Source: Anoplopoma fimbria
Lineage: Eukaryota > Chordata > Actinopteri > Perciformes > Anoplopomatidae
Direction: 5' to 3'
DNA length: 64,000 nt
NCBI RefSeq assembly: GCF_027596085.1
Contig: NC_072450.1
Span: forward strand, 27,879,223 to 27,943,222
Of this stretch, positions 1 to 12,029 are shown one piece after another (the stretch's first letter is position 1; every line of letters starts with the position of its first letter). Below the pieces are notes generated by a model. It did not search any database. It was not told where the DNA came from and saw nothing but the letters and a program-made list of their open reading frames with translations. Made by a program: the position numbers and the translations under genes.

Positions 1-1106
1 TAATGCATTCCGCCTTAACCCCTTCCCCGCCGGCTGCCTGCAGGGAGGGGAGGAGAGCGCGGCTGTGTGTGTGTGTGTGCTGAACTGGGGGGGGTGCATA
101 CTGGGTGAGGGAGGGTGGCGACGAGGAGGCGGAGGGAGGGTGATATTTCTGCCCCCCAACCTGTTAGCTTGTGTGTCTGGCGCCTCTTTAAAAAAGGGCA
201 GTTTTGTCTTTAAGAAAAGCAGCTGCCTGCCGCATTATCTGCTCTCAGCGATGTAGACATCAGTAATATATTCTACAAGGTCAAAGACAACTGAGATTAA
301 AATGTCTAATCAGTTAATTTGTTTTATTGAGAAGGACTGCCGTGTGATTGGACACACAGAGAGATAGAGGGGGAGAGGGAGAGAGAGAGAGAGAAAAGAG
401 GGAGAGGCGGAGCAGGGGGTGGAGGGGAATATGGAGAGATGGAGAGATGGAGGTGGCTCGGATTTGCACATTGGTATTTTGACTGATCTCGGCGCTGGAA
501 AAAATATGGCCGTGCCACTCAGTTATAGCATGTTGATGAAGCTCTGACACCCTTTTTCTCCCCCTCGTCTCCCCCTTCCCCCCATTCATTTTCAGTCTAT
601 GGCACATTCATACGAGACTGATTTTATTAGTTGCCAAAATAGACTTATATTTTATATCTCATTAAATATTCAAAATAAATTCAGCATATTTCGAGCTGTT
701 CATACATATTCAGCTTCGGTAACTAGGATCAGACTATTTTGATTGAGCCTGTACAGCAGAGACATTTTTTGAATTTTCTTTTTTGTGTGCGCAGATAATT
801 CCATTCGGGGGGAATGAGTTGAATCACAATTGATCTCGTTGTTTTCTCCCCCTCCGTCATCCCCCACCACCACCACCACCACCCACTTACAATTAAATGT
901 GGAGGAATACATTTCTGTGGATGGAGTGGCGACAGAGGGTATTGGTTTGTGCAGGCCGGCACATTTAGCCGTTTGAGGCTTCTGAAGAAAAATTGTCTCT
1001 ACAATGAACAGTGGCGTTAAATCTTTGATTCGTGTGGGTATGTACACTATACCGTAACACATGGTATCACAGGGATTACCATGATGACCTTTAATGCCAC
1101 ACGATG

Positions 1107-1126
1107 ACCTATATCATGATATAGGT
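1107..1126. repeat. 20-bp perfect palindrome
   Basis: The 20 bases read identically on both strands (core CCTATATCATGATATAGG). The bases just outside do not pair. It is too short and AT-rich to assign a role; chance or a dimeric binding site are both possible. Confidence 0.6.
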
Positions 1127-1499
1127 GAGGACTGTGATGGAGCTCTAATGAATTTCACAAAATAAGATATTCTACATGGTTTTATGTTACTGTAACGCAC
1201 TGTGCTGCTGTACAAATATAAGCTACAAAATGAGCTTTTCCTCCATAAAGGAAAGTAAAGGTAGCTGTCACAGATTTGAGACGGAGCACATCATTCGCGT
1301 GATCAGTGTGATCTGGAGGGGAAACATAAATAAAAGTGTGAACCGGGAAAGTGGGATGTGTTGTGAAACAATACACTGATTTGTTAATTGACCTCATTTC
1401 AAAGTTGTTTCTTTAATAGGAAAAATATGAATATCTGAATTTAAAAACATCATCTTGGGCTTTAGGAAACTGTGACCGGCATTTTTCCCTGTTCTCAAA

Positions 1500-1565
1500 C
1501 ATTTTATAATCCATTTGATTAATCAATTATTGAAGATATTCTCGTAATGATAATCATCAGCCTCA
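1500..1565 (-). repeat. Degraded interspersed repeat with alternating ATTAATC motifs
   Basis: The reverse strand resembles a very common fish interspersed repeat built from degenerate ATTAATCGATTAT-like blocks. A second degraded relative lies at 14458-14660. Recognition is from memory and the match is weak. Confidence 0.3.
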
Positions 1566-2360
1566 ACGACATGTAGACCAAAGCCACTAAATATGTCTCA
1601 GTTAAACCAAATTTGCGAGAAATCGAATATGATCTTGCATGGTAGTAAAAGCAAGTCTGCATATGGCAAACAGTGCATTGTACAACACGTGAAGGGGTTT
1701 TAATCGTGGAGGGACGCTTACTCTACTTTATGCTTAGCATTGCTTTCAGTCAGGGAAATGTACGAGTGTGTTTGTGCATGCTCTTTCTTAAATAAAGTAA
1801 ATGTGTCTCTGTGAATGTGACCTCCATTAGGAGCAGCTGAGGAGATCCATCCAGGGGCAGTTTGTTTTCCGGAGAGGAGCAGCGATGCCGGACGGCCCTT
1901 GATTTATTAGAACCGCGAGCCGAGTGACCGTGATGAAGTGCATTTCCTATTTAAAAAAAAGGAAGAACATACAGCTTCATCTGGAGAAGGGAGGAAGACC
2001 GTTTAAAGAGCGGAGGAGCGCGGCGAGGAGGGGCTGATGACGGAGCAGACCGCCGAGCTGCAATAATCACAAAGACGGGAACTGAGACTGTTTTCAGTGT
2101 ATCCAATTTGAGACTTTTTTAAGACGCACTAAAATGAGATATATTACTTTATGTTCCTAAACCTAACATGGGGGATGAGCGTGGCTGCTGGGGAAAAAAA
2201 GAAAGAAGTGGGTACGCAGGAGGAGAGAAAGTAAACAGTTTAGAGATGAAGAAATCAGTTATTTTAGACGGGACATTGATATTAGACATTTAATCCTGTG
2301 TGAAGTTGTTAACATAGAGTAATGCCTCATACTTAAGCGGGAAAACATTTTAGGTCGGCC

Positions 2361-4600
2361 GGTGCCAAACCTTGCAATCATGCAAGGGTTGTGTAATGAA
2401 AGGAGGGTTTTAAAACATCTAAAAGAAAATCAAACTGAACGCCCTCATGGATGTTTTCAGTGTGCAGAGCTCGGCACGCGTCCCTTCACACGGAGTGCAC
2501 CGAACGGGCTCCCGTCCCGCGGAAGTGATGGAGTGTTTCTTAAATGAAAATACACCTGTCTTTCGGACAAATACGTGCCACTAATTACCTGTCTAACCTA
2601 AATCTCTGGGCGCCAGATGTTGCTAAAACACAGCGAGACAGAGACAAATTGCGGCATGCTGTCGGAAGCCCCGCACGTAAATATAGTCGGGGCTTAAATC
2701 ATCTTTTCCTTGACCCTGTTAGAGAAGTTGCTCAATGTGATTTTGGGAGCGTGCGGCACCTGTAGAAAAAAAAAAAACTAATTGTAAAGATAGGGCAGAG
2801 TGTCACATAATCCCTCTCTCTCTCTCTCTCTTCAGCTGGGCCATAAGAAGGATTACATTTTGATCTGTATCCTTGTTTCTAATTCAGATTTCTATTTCAG
2901 TTATGTTGCCTCCCCATCTCCTCCTCCTCCTCCTCTTTTTCTCCCGTCTCCGGCCAGATGAGAAGAGATGGACTAAAACTGCAGCTCGATGACTTGTACC
3001 AAGCGATGATGACTTCTTGAAAGCTAGATTTGCAGAGGGCGCTGAAAAACTTTCCAGGTCTAAGTTACAGTAACCCAATAAGAATCCCTTTCATACAGCT
3101 CCCACTTAGGCCTCTGGATGCACCTTCATCTTCCTCATCTTCTCACCTCACATCTCTGTTGCTCTTCTCCGCAGACACTTATACGTGGCGTGCAATACAT
3201 CAGTAATCTGTCTTTCTGTGTAAAAGAAGGGGCTAATAGAATAACTGAAATGCCAAATAGTGCACAGTTTATCATAGGACCATAATCTGTACCCAGATCA
3301 GCTTTAATCCTCTGGTATGTTTTGAGGCCAGAGTTTGCAGCAGCAGAAAGAGCCATCAAATTCTGCGTACACCCCAGGTCAAACTGTTTTTTAAGATGTG
3401 CAAATGCACATAAGGGCTGGATGATTGTTGCCAGAATAATGATCGGGGTTATCACTATTGAAATCAGGATTATTTATCACGAATATTCATTCATTTTTGG
3501 AGGGAAAAATATCTATAATGCACTTGCACATTTAAATCAACAGAGCACTGCTTTCACTTCCATGATGTGCTGCGTTCCTGCTAATGCAGAAACCAAAATA
3601 AGACTGGTTCTTTATTCACAGAGACTAGAAGAAATGAAATTGTGCCAAAAAATGTTTTACTTAATTAAATCAATTTTTATTTAGTAAAAGAAATGCTTTC
3701 ACTTTGTGTTACATTCCTGGCAATTAACACAACTTTGCATCACAATTAGAATTGTTATCAGATTCCTTCTCACCTAAATTAAGTGCATTTTCAGACTGCC
3801 CTTATAGGGCGAGACATCTCGATCCCCCCCCCGGGCTGGCTGGCTGTTAGTTTAGGGTTTGATCACAGCACGCATTTTAAAACGTCAAAATAGCAGTCCA
3901 TCACGTTCATATAATTGTGGGATTACTGGAAACATGTAAGTTAAAGGGGATAAGCAGGCAGAGGCACAGTCCGAGGCCCAGGGGGTCAGGAGGCCCCTAA
4001 ACCAGAGCCTTTTGTATGAAGGAACTGTCGGTGAGGCAAAGAGCTGAGTTAAAAGAAGGGATGTACAGATCACATTCTTTTCCCTGATCCAGATCCAACG
4101 CTGAGGTGTTCTTTATTTTTATTGCATGTATGCATATATGTATATATGTACTGATGCATTACTGTTTAAATGTATACAGCTGCTGTGGCCGCTTAAGGCA
4201 GCCTTTCTTTTCAGCATGAACAAAATACTGAAGTTCAGGTGCAGTTTTCAGCAGTGCTTTTCAGCGTGGACGGTTAAGCTGTAAAATGTATGTCGAACAT
4301 GGGGGACTTCTGCTACAGTATGTAGGAAAGGGGGCCCTTTTACGCGTCTGCACTGAGGGGACCCATTCACTCAAGATCCGTCCATGGTGTGTCAGGCATT
4401 ATAGTTTTCATTTGTTCACTTGTGTTGCGTTGAAAACTCACGTGCATGTGATGACTGTCCGACCTGCTGTCGAGAAAATTCATACCGTCTCCCATTCCAA
4501 TGTTGTTCTCCTTTTGTGAGGTTTATGTCATATTGCTCAGCCATTGTACAGACTGGATAAAAACATCCTGATGGTGCCAAGCATCTACTCTGTCATTCGA
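2361..4600. other. Non-coding stretch, no gene seen
   Basis: Contains a short (CT) tract at 2814-2831 and a degraded repeat at 3412-3640. The frames at 2362-2547, 3135-3455 and 3322-3684 have no recognisable domain, and the last two run antiparallel across the same repeat. Nothing else stands out. Confidence 0.6.
3412..3640 (+). repeat. Degraded interspersed repeat (GGGCTGG-ATGAT start)
   Basis: The segment begins with a GGGCTGGATGATT block, followed by ATTATTTATCAC and TTTAAATCAACAG blocks. This order matches a widespread fish repeat that starts GGGCTGGGCGATA and contains TTTATCGCGATA and AAATCAACAG. It is heavily diverged and I cannot assign a class. Confidence 0.35.
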
Positions 4601-4622
4601 GCCGTAAACTGAATCACTACCT

Positions 4623-4655
4623 TGACCTCTGACCCCACTGTGGATGGGGTCAGAG
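4623..4655 (-). promoter_or_regulatory. Candidate DR1 nuclear receptor site inside a short hairpin
   Basis: On the minus strand the sequence contains GGGTCA-G-AGGTCA (4623-4635), a direct repeat of nuclear receptor half-sites spaced by one base. That is the class bound by RXR, COUP-TF, HNF4 and PPAR heterodimers. An extra plus-strand half-site GGGTCA lies at 4647-4652. The same bases form an 11-bp perfect inverted repeat (4627-4637 with 4645-4655, 7-base loop). The motif match is direct; function is inferred, and such matches also occur by chance. Confidence 0.3.
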
Positions 4656-5303
4656 AAAACCTCTTCCACTACATAATGTGAGGCCCAGTTGTTCCCCTAA
4701 CATGTGTCAGATACACCGTTAAGCTGTCAGACCTCTCTATGTCTGCCGTAATACCACCCAGGCGAACCCCTGCACGTTTATCCCGTGCACTCTGCAAAAT
4801 AAGTACCTCCGATTCTTCTTCGTGTCTCCCCCTTAAATCCCCTCTCCCCTTCCCTCCGTGCTCGTGTCTCCGTCTCCCTCTCTCTCCCCGACTGTCCGTA
4901 TTTGAATTAGAAGTGAAGGGGTAATAATAATAGGGGCACCACAAACAGCCACGTTCGGCCTTTCCTTAAAGGACAGGATAATGAGACGGAGTATCTATTT
5001 GCACAGCGTAATGTGTGTGTCTCCAGACGCCGTTAAAAGACACGTGGACCTCTCTCTTCCATCCGCGGAGGGAGGCGGGGGGCTGTGACGGGTGGAGGAT
5101 GACACAGAGCTGTGTTTTTTTATTGTCATTCCCCCCTCCCTACTAAAACGGCCCCTTCTCGGTTGTAGAGGAACGTTGGAGCAGGTGGATTTCTGGGGGG
5201 GGGGGTCGGGGTCAGGAAAGTGCAAACTCATTGGTGCAGCCACATGCCAGTCTTAATCACAGATAACCAATATGCAGCAAAGGTAAATATGTCCATTAAA
5301 GAG

Positions 5304-5317
5304 CCCCCCCCCCCCCC
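5304..5317. repeat. Poly-C tract
   Basis: A run of 14 C. A second C-rich run broken by A lies at 5464-5484. Lengths in such runs are often unreliable in assemblies. Confidence 0.9.
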
Positions 5318-5394
5318 AGGGGCGGGATTATAAGCGGCCGGTAGCCTATGAAATGCAGATTCCCCCATTCAGAATGCTACACACACCGCTCTCC

Positions 5395-5462
5395 TGTGTG
5401 ATATCAGCCATGAGCGCTCATTCTAATTATTTGGGCAAATGTACTAATTAGCTATCAGGTGC
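5395..5462. promoter_or_regulatory. Candidate regulatory block with paired CTAATTA motifs
   Basis: Two CTAATTA motifs, the core bound by many homeodomain proteins, sit at 5423-5429 and 5444-5450. They are 21 bases apart start to start, which places them on the same helix face. A CAGGTG E-box follows at 5456-5461. The stretch is repeat-free, while the flanks are poly-C. Regulatory function is inferred from motif arrangement only. Confidence 0.3.
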
Positions 5463-5529
5463 ACCCCCCCACCCCCACCCCCCCATCCTCACTTATCATC
5501 CTCCCCTGACATCTTTTGTATTCAAAATA

Positions 5530-6260
5530 GGTTCCCAGCATGGTTGGGATTTTTCAGGCCATCAGCAAATATTTACCAGTTCCATCTCATTATGTTCCGG
5601 GCTAAAATGCTGGCTGTGAATATCTTAAGGCCCCTGGTACACGCCATCTAAACTTTGCCTTGACCTTTTACTGCTGGCCGCCCGCGCTGGCAACAGAGCT
5701 GCCGTTTCAATATGTGGGCACACATGCACAGACGGCCCACGCATACGCCTTATCTGTGTCATCATGTCTCAGTGTGCTGTTTTTGCTGTGGACTTAAGAC
5801 TAAAGCAAAGTGATGATTATGCATATGCACCTTTCCTCTGCATGGTTTAGCCTCGCCGCCCCTGCCTCATGCTCTGATCAATCCATTAACTTACATCCTG
5901 TTGTAAATATATATATAAATATATATATATATATCCGACCAACGGAAATGCTGACGGCTCCTATTTCTTTTGCTCTGGCGATTAGCAACTTGGTCCTTGT
6001 CAATACGCAGTAATGAATGAGCCAGATAAATGCGATTTGGGGGCATAATCATTTTTTTGTGATAGTTTGATATTGCTGGTCTGCATTTTTGCTTAAAAAG
6101 CAAAGTGATTAATCAATAATTAATTTTGAAGCAGGGGCACTGATAGAGGCGAAACGATGAAAACATTTGCCATAAATCTGCACTTTATTGCTTGTGCTAT
6201 TGAAGGATTCGCGGCAAGTATGTTGTGAGCATTTCTCTATGGTTCGCAAAATGGCTGAGA
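5530..6260. promoter_or_regulatory. Candidate conserved non-coding region
   Basis: Apart from one short AT microsatellite (5907-5935), this is mixed-composition low-repeat DNA with no credible frame. Homeodomain-like ATTA/TAAT cores are dense around 6105-6125. Such blocks in otherwise repeat-rich fish DNA are often conserved regulatory elements. I have no alignment, so this is a guess from texture. Confidence 0.22.
5907..5935. repeat. (AT)n microsatellite
   Basis: About 29 bases of AT dinucleotides with one AA interruption. It gives rise to short Tyr-Ile frames on both strands, which are not genes. Confidence 0.9.
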
Positions 6261-6657
6261 GAAAATATTCATGTGTCTTATTTACTGCCAAATGTCTTTT
6301 TATGCGAGGGATATTTGTGTACTTATCAATTTTATTTCAGCAGGGGAGCTCATCTCTGCAGAGTCTGATGGTGGTAAGTCAGCCGGAGGATCACAGAAGT
6401 GAGGGTGCCGTGGATGTTAAATATAATCCTCTTTCGTGAAGGCTTTTGGGACCACGTCCTGTATTCTTTGTGACTACTTAATGTATAAACTGGATGTCAA
6501 TTTGCAGGTGCTCACACACATGGAGTGTCCCTCAACATTGGACCTGAATATGCTCTTTAAGGCCTTAACATACTCTAAACTCCACCGGAGGGGTGTTACT
6601 TTGAAGGAAATGTGCTTATTCACTTTCTTGTCAAGATGGACACCACTCTGTAATGTG

Positions 6658-6790
6658 AGTAGAATTTAATTTGTCAGGAGACTGTTAACCTAGCTTAGCA
6701 TAAAGACTAAAAGCAGGTGGAAACAGCTAGCGTGGCTCTGTCCAAAGGTAATAAAAAAAAGATGAATCTGCACAGAAAAAAAGACTATTT
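6658..6790 (+). repeat. Interspersed repeat (GTTAACCTAGCTTAGCAT family)
   Basis: The ordered blocks CTAGCTTAGCATAAAGACT, GAAACAGCTAG and GGCTCTGTCCAAAGGTA match a repeat that I recognise as extremely common in percomorph fish. It is non-coding, and its class is unknown to me. The copy fades into A-rich DNA at the 3' side. A separate GGTTAGGTTTAGG fragment at 6907-6919 belongs to another repeat also seen near 29.1 and 38.8 kb. Confidence 0.65.
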
Positions 6791-7721
6791 TAGCTATCTT
6801 ACCTCTTGTTACATGCATTCAGTAATAAAAAAATAAACTGCTGTGCTCACAGGAAATGTACAGTTTTTGCTCGTTAAATGCATTCAGCGTATTTTTAGAC
6901 GTACTTGGTTAGGTTTAGGAAATGTATGCACACGATGTTAATTAAGTAATAACGTTACAATAAGATGTTAAGTTAAAATAACTCAACGTTTAATTGGTTT
7001 CACTCGGGATACAAAGAGCGGCCTCGTTTGTTTGAATCATCCATCCACCCCAGCCTCCCTAAGCAGACTTTCTCACTCTTTATACTATGTCAATTGCTCT
7101 TACGGTCTACTGAATGGATAAGTTAACGTTGGAGCTAGAACCCGCTGCGTCTCATACAGTTGCTAAAGGGCACCTCAGAGGGCCTTCTGGTGGACCGCGC
7201 AGGTACTGTAGCTATCCTCTTGGATGCCGTAAAACGGAATTGGTTTTTGAAACAAAAAAGTAATGTGGGAGACAACCTTGCGCCAGTAAAGCTCCAATAA
7301 TGTGTGGTGAGGAGATATGACCCTGATTAATTCAATTTTGAGTCATAGAGGCAGGAAGTGAAGGGGAATATTTAGTATTTAGTTTATTTTTTCTATGTTT
7401 TGGTCGTGTAGTGTTTTTTTTTCTTGTTTATTTGGTTAGGTAGTCTTCCAAATTGTTTTAACAATAAGAAGTTGGCCTTAAGTCACAAAAGGTCAAGAAC
7501 CCCTGGTACAGATCTTATCATCAAACACTCAGCAAGAAAGCATCTGTGCTTAACGTAATACCCTTCTTCAATATTTTACATACGTCTAATACCAACCATG
7601 CTCTTCAGTAGCTTATCCTCCTGCTTTATGGAGGCATCTCTGACTCAGAATGCAGAGTTATGAAACAAAAAAGGGGTTTAGCCCCAAAAATATCCCTCTA
7701 CATCATCATAGATGTATAGAG

Positions 7722-7723
<2 letters not shown>
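6791..7723. other. Non-coding stretch, nothing recognised
   Basis: AT-rich sequence without a supported exon, apart from the GGTTAGGTTTAGG fragment at 6907-6919. Confidence 0.6.
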
Positions 7724-7762
<39 letters not shown>

Positions 7763-7766
7763 TGTT
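7724..7766. repeat. (GT)n microsatellite, interrupted
   Basis: About 43 bases of GT repeats with one TA interruption. The Val-Cys frame starting here is a repeat artefact. Confidence 0.9.
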
Positions 7767-8407
7767 TAAAGGAGACAATGGTGTGAATTTAAAGACAATG
7801 CTGTGTGCTTGCCAGGGCTTTGATGCCGAGCCAACCGCCATCGTTCCCAGAGGTATTTACCCCGTCTCTTCCTACCACATTGTTAAACACTACCTCTGTA
7901 CGTTTTTATAACACCATTGTTAAGCTCAATAGATTTTTATTTGGCTGCCTTACCCCTCCCTCCCCATCCCCGTACTCTCTCCCTCTCTCCGGCTAGCTGT
8001 GTTTGTGTGTTTGCGTTGCCCCGTCCTTTCACCTGGAAGTGTCTAGGTGTGTATTTATAGTTCCTTAGACAGCAGACATGGACAAGACCAAACATCCTCT
8101 TCCTCTCTGGAAATCGCTGAGACTGGAACAGCAAAATTGTTGACTCTAAGATGTCTCGTGTCTCTTTTTAACACAGTTTTGGTTTGTGTGTGTGTTTGTG
8201 AGAGACCCTGTTTATTATTACTGAACCTAAATGATATCCTTAACTAAAAAAGAATAAATAAAATCAGTCTCATTCTTTGGGTGTTCTCATAGATAAGTTC
8301 ACTGACATTTATTTTGCTAGAACTATCCAACATTAAGCTGTGACCAAATCTAAAAGCAAGTTTTTTTTCAATGTAGTTCAATTCAATTGCAAATTTTAAG
8401 AAATTCA

Positions 8408-8477
8408 TATTTTATTATATAAAATAATATATATATACACACACATATATATACATACATATATAAAAAATACATAT

Positions 8478-8532
<55 letters not shown>

Positions 8533-8544
8533 TATATATATACC
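8408..8544. repeat. AT/ACAT-rich compound microsatellite
   Basis: A compound tract of TATA and CATA units. Its core, about 8486-8526, is pure (TA)n. Likely polymorphic and able to extrude as a cruciform. Confidence 0.9.
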
Positions 8545-9415
8545 AGAATGCCAAGCTAATCAAAATTTTTAAAAATCAGCCTTTGCTTTCCATCTTGCAT
8601 TAGTCCAGAGTTGTAACTAAACCTCGACCGAGAGATTTCATAATCATTGTCTTGCATTAAAACTGTGCGTCTGAGAGGAGAGCCATCACGCCCATATCAC
8701 GCATGACATGATGGGATGACAAAAGTCACAGTGAAAAGACAAGTCTAACCACGGCCTTAGTATGTTTAAAGACACACACATGGCGTGTGCGATGTGTGAA
8801 GGGGTTGTAATGAAGCTGAATCCTGAGAGGGCAATTTTTGTGACTTTGACTCAAGTTCAGGTTTTATACAGTTGGAGGAACAATAAGAGAATTGACACGA
8901 CTGCATTAATAATCTCCATTACTTTAACAGCATGCACCAGAAAACCCTGTAAACTTAGTGCCAAAGTGAAAGCTGAGTATTAGCTAGTATTTTTTTTATT
9001 GATTGAATTAAAATGATTATTACTCTTAATCTGTCATAATCTCATATTCTCATTACATTTGCAATTTTTTAGGTTTAAACCAGACTTTGTGTCACTCTTA
9101 CGTCACCGCTCGTCCAAATGCTCGACAGCTACTCGTCGAAGGAGAAATCTCTCCGGTAAGCAGAGATCTGGAGAGGTGGAGTGTGGAAGAATGGATGGAT
9201 ATGGGAAGAAGGATACATTTTGAGAGCGGAGGTGGAAGAAAAAGATAAGAAAGTGAGAAAGGGGGTAAGGAGAAAGGCGGCTGTGCTTCTGCCATCTGTT
9301 GTGTGTTCCCCAGCAGTGGCAGCAGCAGAAGAAGGTGAAGTCTGTCCACATCTATCCTCTGGCCGCACATCACAGGCCCTGTCGTTGGCCCGGCGTCTGC
9401 CCCGCTGTCTGTCTC
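8545..9415. other. Non-coding stretch, no gene seen
   Basis: Overlapping frames on both strands at 9098-9444 lie in purine-rich DNA and have Ser/Pro-rich or Lys/Arg/Glu-rich translations. None resembles a known domain, and they compete for the same bases. Confidence 0.55.
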
Positions 9416-9472
9416 TCTGTGTGTGTGTGTGTGTGAAAGCGTGAGTGTTTGTTTGCGTGTGTGTGTGTGTGC
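9416..9472. repeat. (GT)n microsatellite, interrupted
   Basis: Two GT runs separated by about 18 bases of GT-like sequence. It faces the complementary CA array at 9572-9648. Confidence 0.85.
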
Positions 9473-9569
9473 CTTATGTGGCCAGCATCGACCCTAGACA
9501 CGAGCTGCTCTGCCTGATTTAATGAGAAGGGCTGGGTTGCCATGGCTAGGGCAGGCACTGTCTCTCTAT

Positions 9570-9571
<2 letters not shown>

Positions 9572-9648
<77 letters not shown>
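9572..9648. repeat. (CA)38 microsatellite
   Basis: An uninterrupted CA run of about 77 bases, preceded by a short CT run. Frames coding Thr-His repeats across it are artefacts. Confidence 0.97.
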
Positions 9649-9653
<5 letters not shown>

Positions 9654-10038
9654 GACATGCCCGTCCGATTCCCCCGCGGTCATGTCACTCCCCTCCAAAA
9701 ATCACACACACTTGTCGAAACTCACACGGCTCTCCTGGAAAATATCACGGGGTAAAATATGAAAATGGAAAAAGGTCCTGGAAGCGTTCACCACTTTCTG
9801 CTGCATTTCCGCATCTTTGCTGAATTTGGGAGAGCGTCGAAGAAATTGAGAGGGGGGGGACGAAAGGTGGGGGGCAAAAAAAAAGGAAAAAATGTTAATG
9901 TGCCTGAGTATGAGTGACTTGCCCGGTCTCTCGCCTGGCCAGCAAGTGTGGCAGTGTTTTAATGATGCATCTGCTTGTGTCAAATGATTCTGGGCACATG
10001 GCTAAACCCAGGACTGCTGGCCCCCTTTGATGTCACCT

Positions 10039-10043
<5 letters not shown>

Positions 10044-10080
<37 letters not shown>
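10044..10080. repeat. (CA)n microsatellite
   Basis: A perfect CA run of 37 bases, followed at 10130-10185 by C-rich and imperfect CA sequence. Confidence 0.95.
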
Positions 10081-10082
<2 letters not shown>

Positions 10083-10249
10083 TCTCGAAAACGCTCACAC
10101 AAGCACTTCTGCTTCTGCGTCCGCTCCCCACCCCCCCACACACACACCCCCTTCACGTTCTCACATCGACACACACGTGCACACTCCCATCCAGCGATGC
10201 ACCGGGCAGCGGTTCACTCGGGCCCCCTCTGGTGCTGTGGTGGCTGGTT

Positions 10250-10475
10250 TTAATGTCCCTGCCTAATGATCTGGCAAGCGTCGAAAGGTAAATGATAATT
10301 TGCTTTAAGTGGAGCCTTTAGGCGGAAAAGCCTTGTAGGGCTTAGCCGTCTCCCTGACACGACAGCGTTCAACACCAAGCAGCCCTCGACAGATTCCATT
10401 TCAAATACGATTTCCTTATGAAAATCCAATCGGATCGACTCGCCGCGCTGACTGTTGCGCGAACAGACATGCATC
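10250..10475. promoter_or_regulatory. Candidate conserved non-coding block
   Basis: A repeat-free, compositionally balanced block with several CpGs lies directly after the CA-rich region. Frames are short (longest 76 codons, minus strand) with no recognisable domain. It has the texture of a conserved element, but no comparison was possible. Confidence 0.22.
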
Positions 10476-10479
10476 TGCA

Positions 10480-11734
10480 TTTGTGTGTGCCTGTGTGTTC
10501 GTTATTCTGAATGATCCTCCGTGAAGGCGTCCAAGGGGACGATTGAAGACAATTCAGTTGGAGACGGACGGCAGTGGACGGACAGAGCGAGCATTACCCA
10601 CAGAGAGACATAGGAGAAAAATCACTGTGTTTTTTTTGAGGGCTGTGAAAGCACATTCTGAGGAGACGGCGCGAACATCCAGCCTTGGTGTCGGGTCTCT
10701 TTGTAGCAGAAATCTGGGCAGTTTCAAATGAGTTTCTCATCACTGAAAGGGGGACTCATTATCACTTTTGTATACTCCCTCCGTTCCCATTCTTCATCAG
10801 GCTTTGTAAGCACAAAAAATTGCTAAAGCTGTTTTTTGTGTGTGTGTGTGTTGCACGATTCTCCTCACTTGTAAATCAGTCAGGAGTTACTGATGTTACA
10901 AGCGGAGTGAAGAAACTGCTGAAACGTAAACGTCTTAACGCCACAGCATGTCGGGATCGTGACAGCTTTTTTGCATCCGAGCAAAACTAGGACTGTTCAC
11001 GCGTTCGTCTCGCCAACGTCAATTTTCAATTGGTCGAGTACTTTTAACTCATCTACCACAAATCGGCGAAAATAAAAAAAAATAAAATCTCTCTAAATGA
11101 GACGCTCACCAAACACCAGCAACGACACCGCTCCGCCAACGGACTGATCTCAGACGAGGAGATGTGAAGTCGGTGTAACAAGAGCGGAGAACAGAGAGGG
11201 AGGTGAGAGTAAACATCAAAAGGGAAGGTGAGGAAAAATAGACGACAGCTAAGTCAAACAGAAGGCAGTTGAGATCGGCGGGAACGAGACGAGGAGGTGA
11301 GCGCTTTGACAGCTGGCGATACCGCGTGGCTGCAGGGCGGATGCCTTGTCCCCCTCTCCCTCCCCCCTGACTCCTACTGTACTTTCATCCTTCACCCCCC
11401 TTTTTTTCATCCCCTCTTCAACAAAAGTCTTCCTTCATCTACCCCTCCCACCCCACAACCCCCGGAAAATGATCTGTATCCTCTCTCCACACCTCTTTCT
11501 CTATACCGACTGAAATATTGCATATTCAGAATCATCTTTCACACATCCACACCTTCAACCTCTCAACGCCTTTACCATTCTGTCTCTACCAAAAAAAAAA
11601 AATGTCTTTGTAACACGAAAATTTTACATATTCTGCAACTTTGTTCACTCTCAAGTGACAGTCAGAGAGTCTAACTTCTCGCAGTTGTTTCCTGTGAATG
11701 GAAACGTCGCCACTCGTGGCGGCAGAATCGAGTG
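10480..11734. other. Non-coding stretch, no gene seen
   Basis: Contains a short GT run at 10829-10849 and pyrimidine-rich DNA at 11340-11480. The 125-codon frame at 11297-11674 is Ser/Pro/Leu-rich because of that bias and lacks any domain. Confidence 0.6.
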
Positions 11735-11850
11735 CTGGGGGGATCGATTATTTTTTGTAGGCCAACCCGGAAGTTAGCACCAAACTGGTTCAATTGCAGA
11801 AAATAAGCTCTGAGACAAACACAAATTACACATTTTTCTCAGCAGATAAT
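11735..11850 (+). repeat. Interspersed repeat fragment (CCAACCCGGAAGTTAGC)
   Basis: The block TAGGCCAACCCGGAAGTTAG followed by AATAAGCTCTGAGACAAACA resembles a dispersed fish repeat that I recall but cannot name. Confidence 0.35.
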
Positions 11851-12029
11851 CATGGTTTGGTTGAGATAAGTCCTCAATTCACAGAGTAAGATGTGAAACT
11901 ATGCTGGCTCTACTAGCTGTTTTTTTCCCCCACTGCTGTATCTCTCTGCCGTGCGGCTCGATGACGGGCTTAAATTTGAAATATACAGTGACAAAAGTTG
12001 CCCCAAAGTTGTCTATTCTATTTATCTTC

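Larger units (their letters stand above)
1..2360. other. Non-coding stretch, no gene seen
   Basis: I see no supported exon. Short simple repeats occur: a (TG)8 tract near 63-80, GA-rich DNA at 361-420 and a (CCA) run at 865-884. A CpG-containing GC-rich block at about 1830-2080 is mixed-sequence and repeat-free and could be regulatory, but its only ATG-led frames end within a few codons. Longer open frames here have compositionally odd translations and no recognisable domain. Confidence 0.6.

Noticed and set aside
9522..9823. Long Thr-His open frames over CA arrays, and Val-Cys frames over GT arrays here and elsewhere
   Set aside because: They are direct translations of dinucleotide repeats, which never contain stop codons in these frames.
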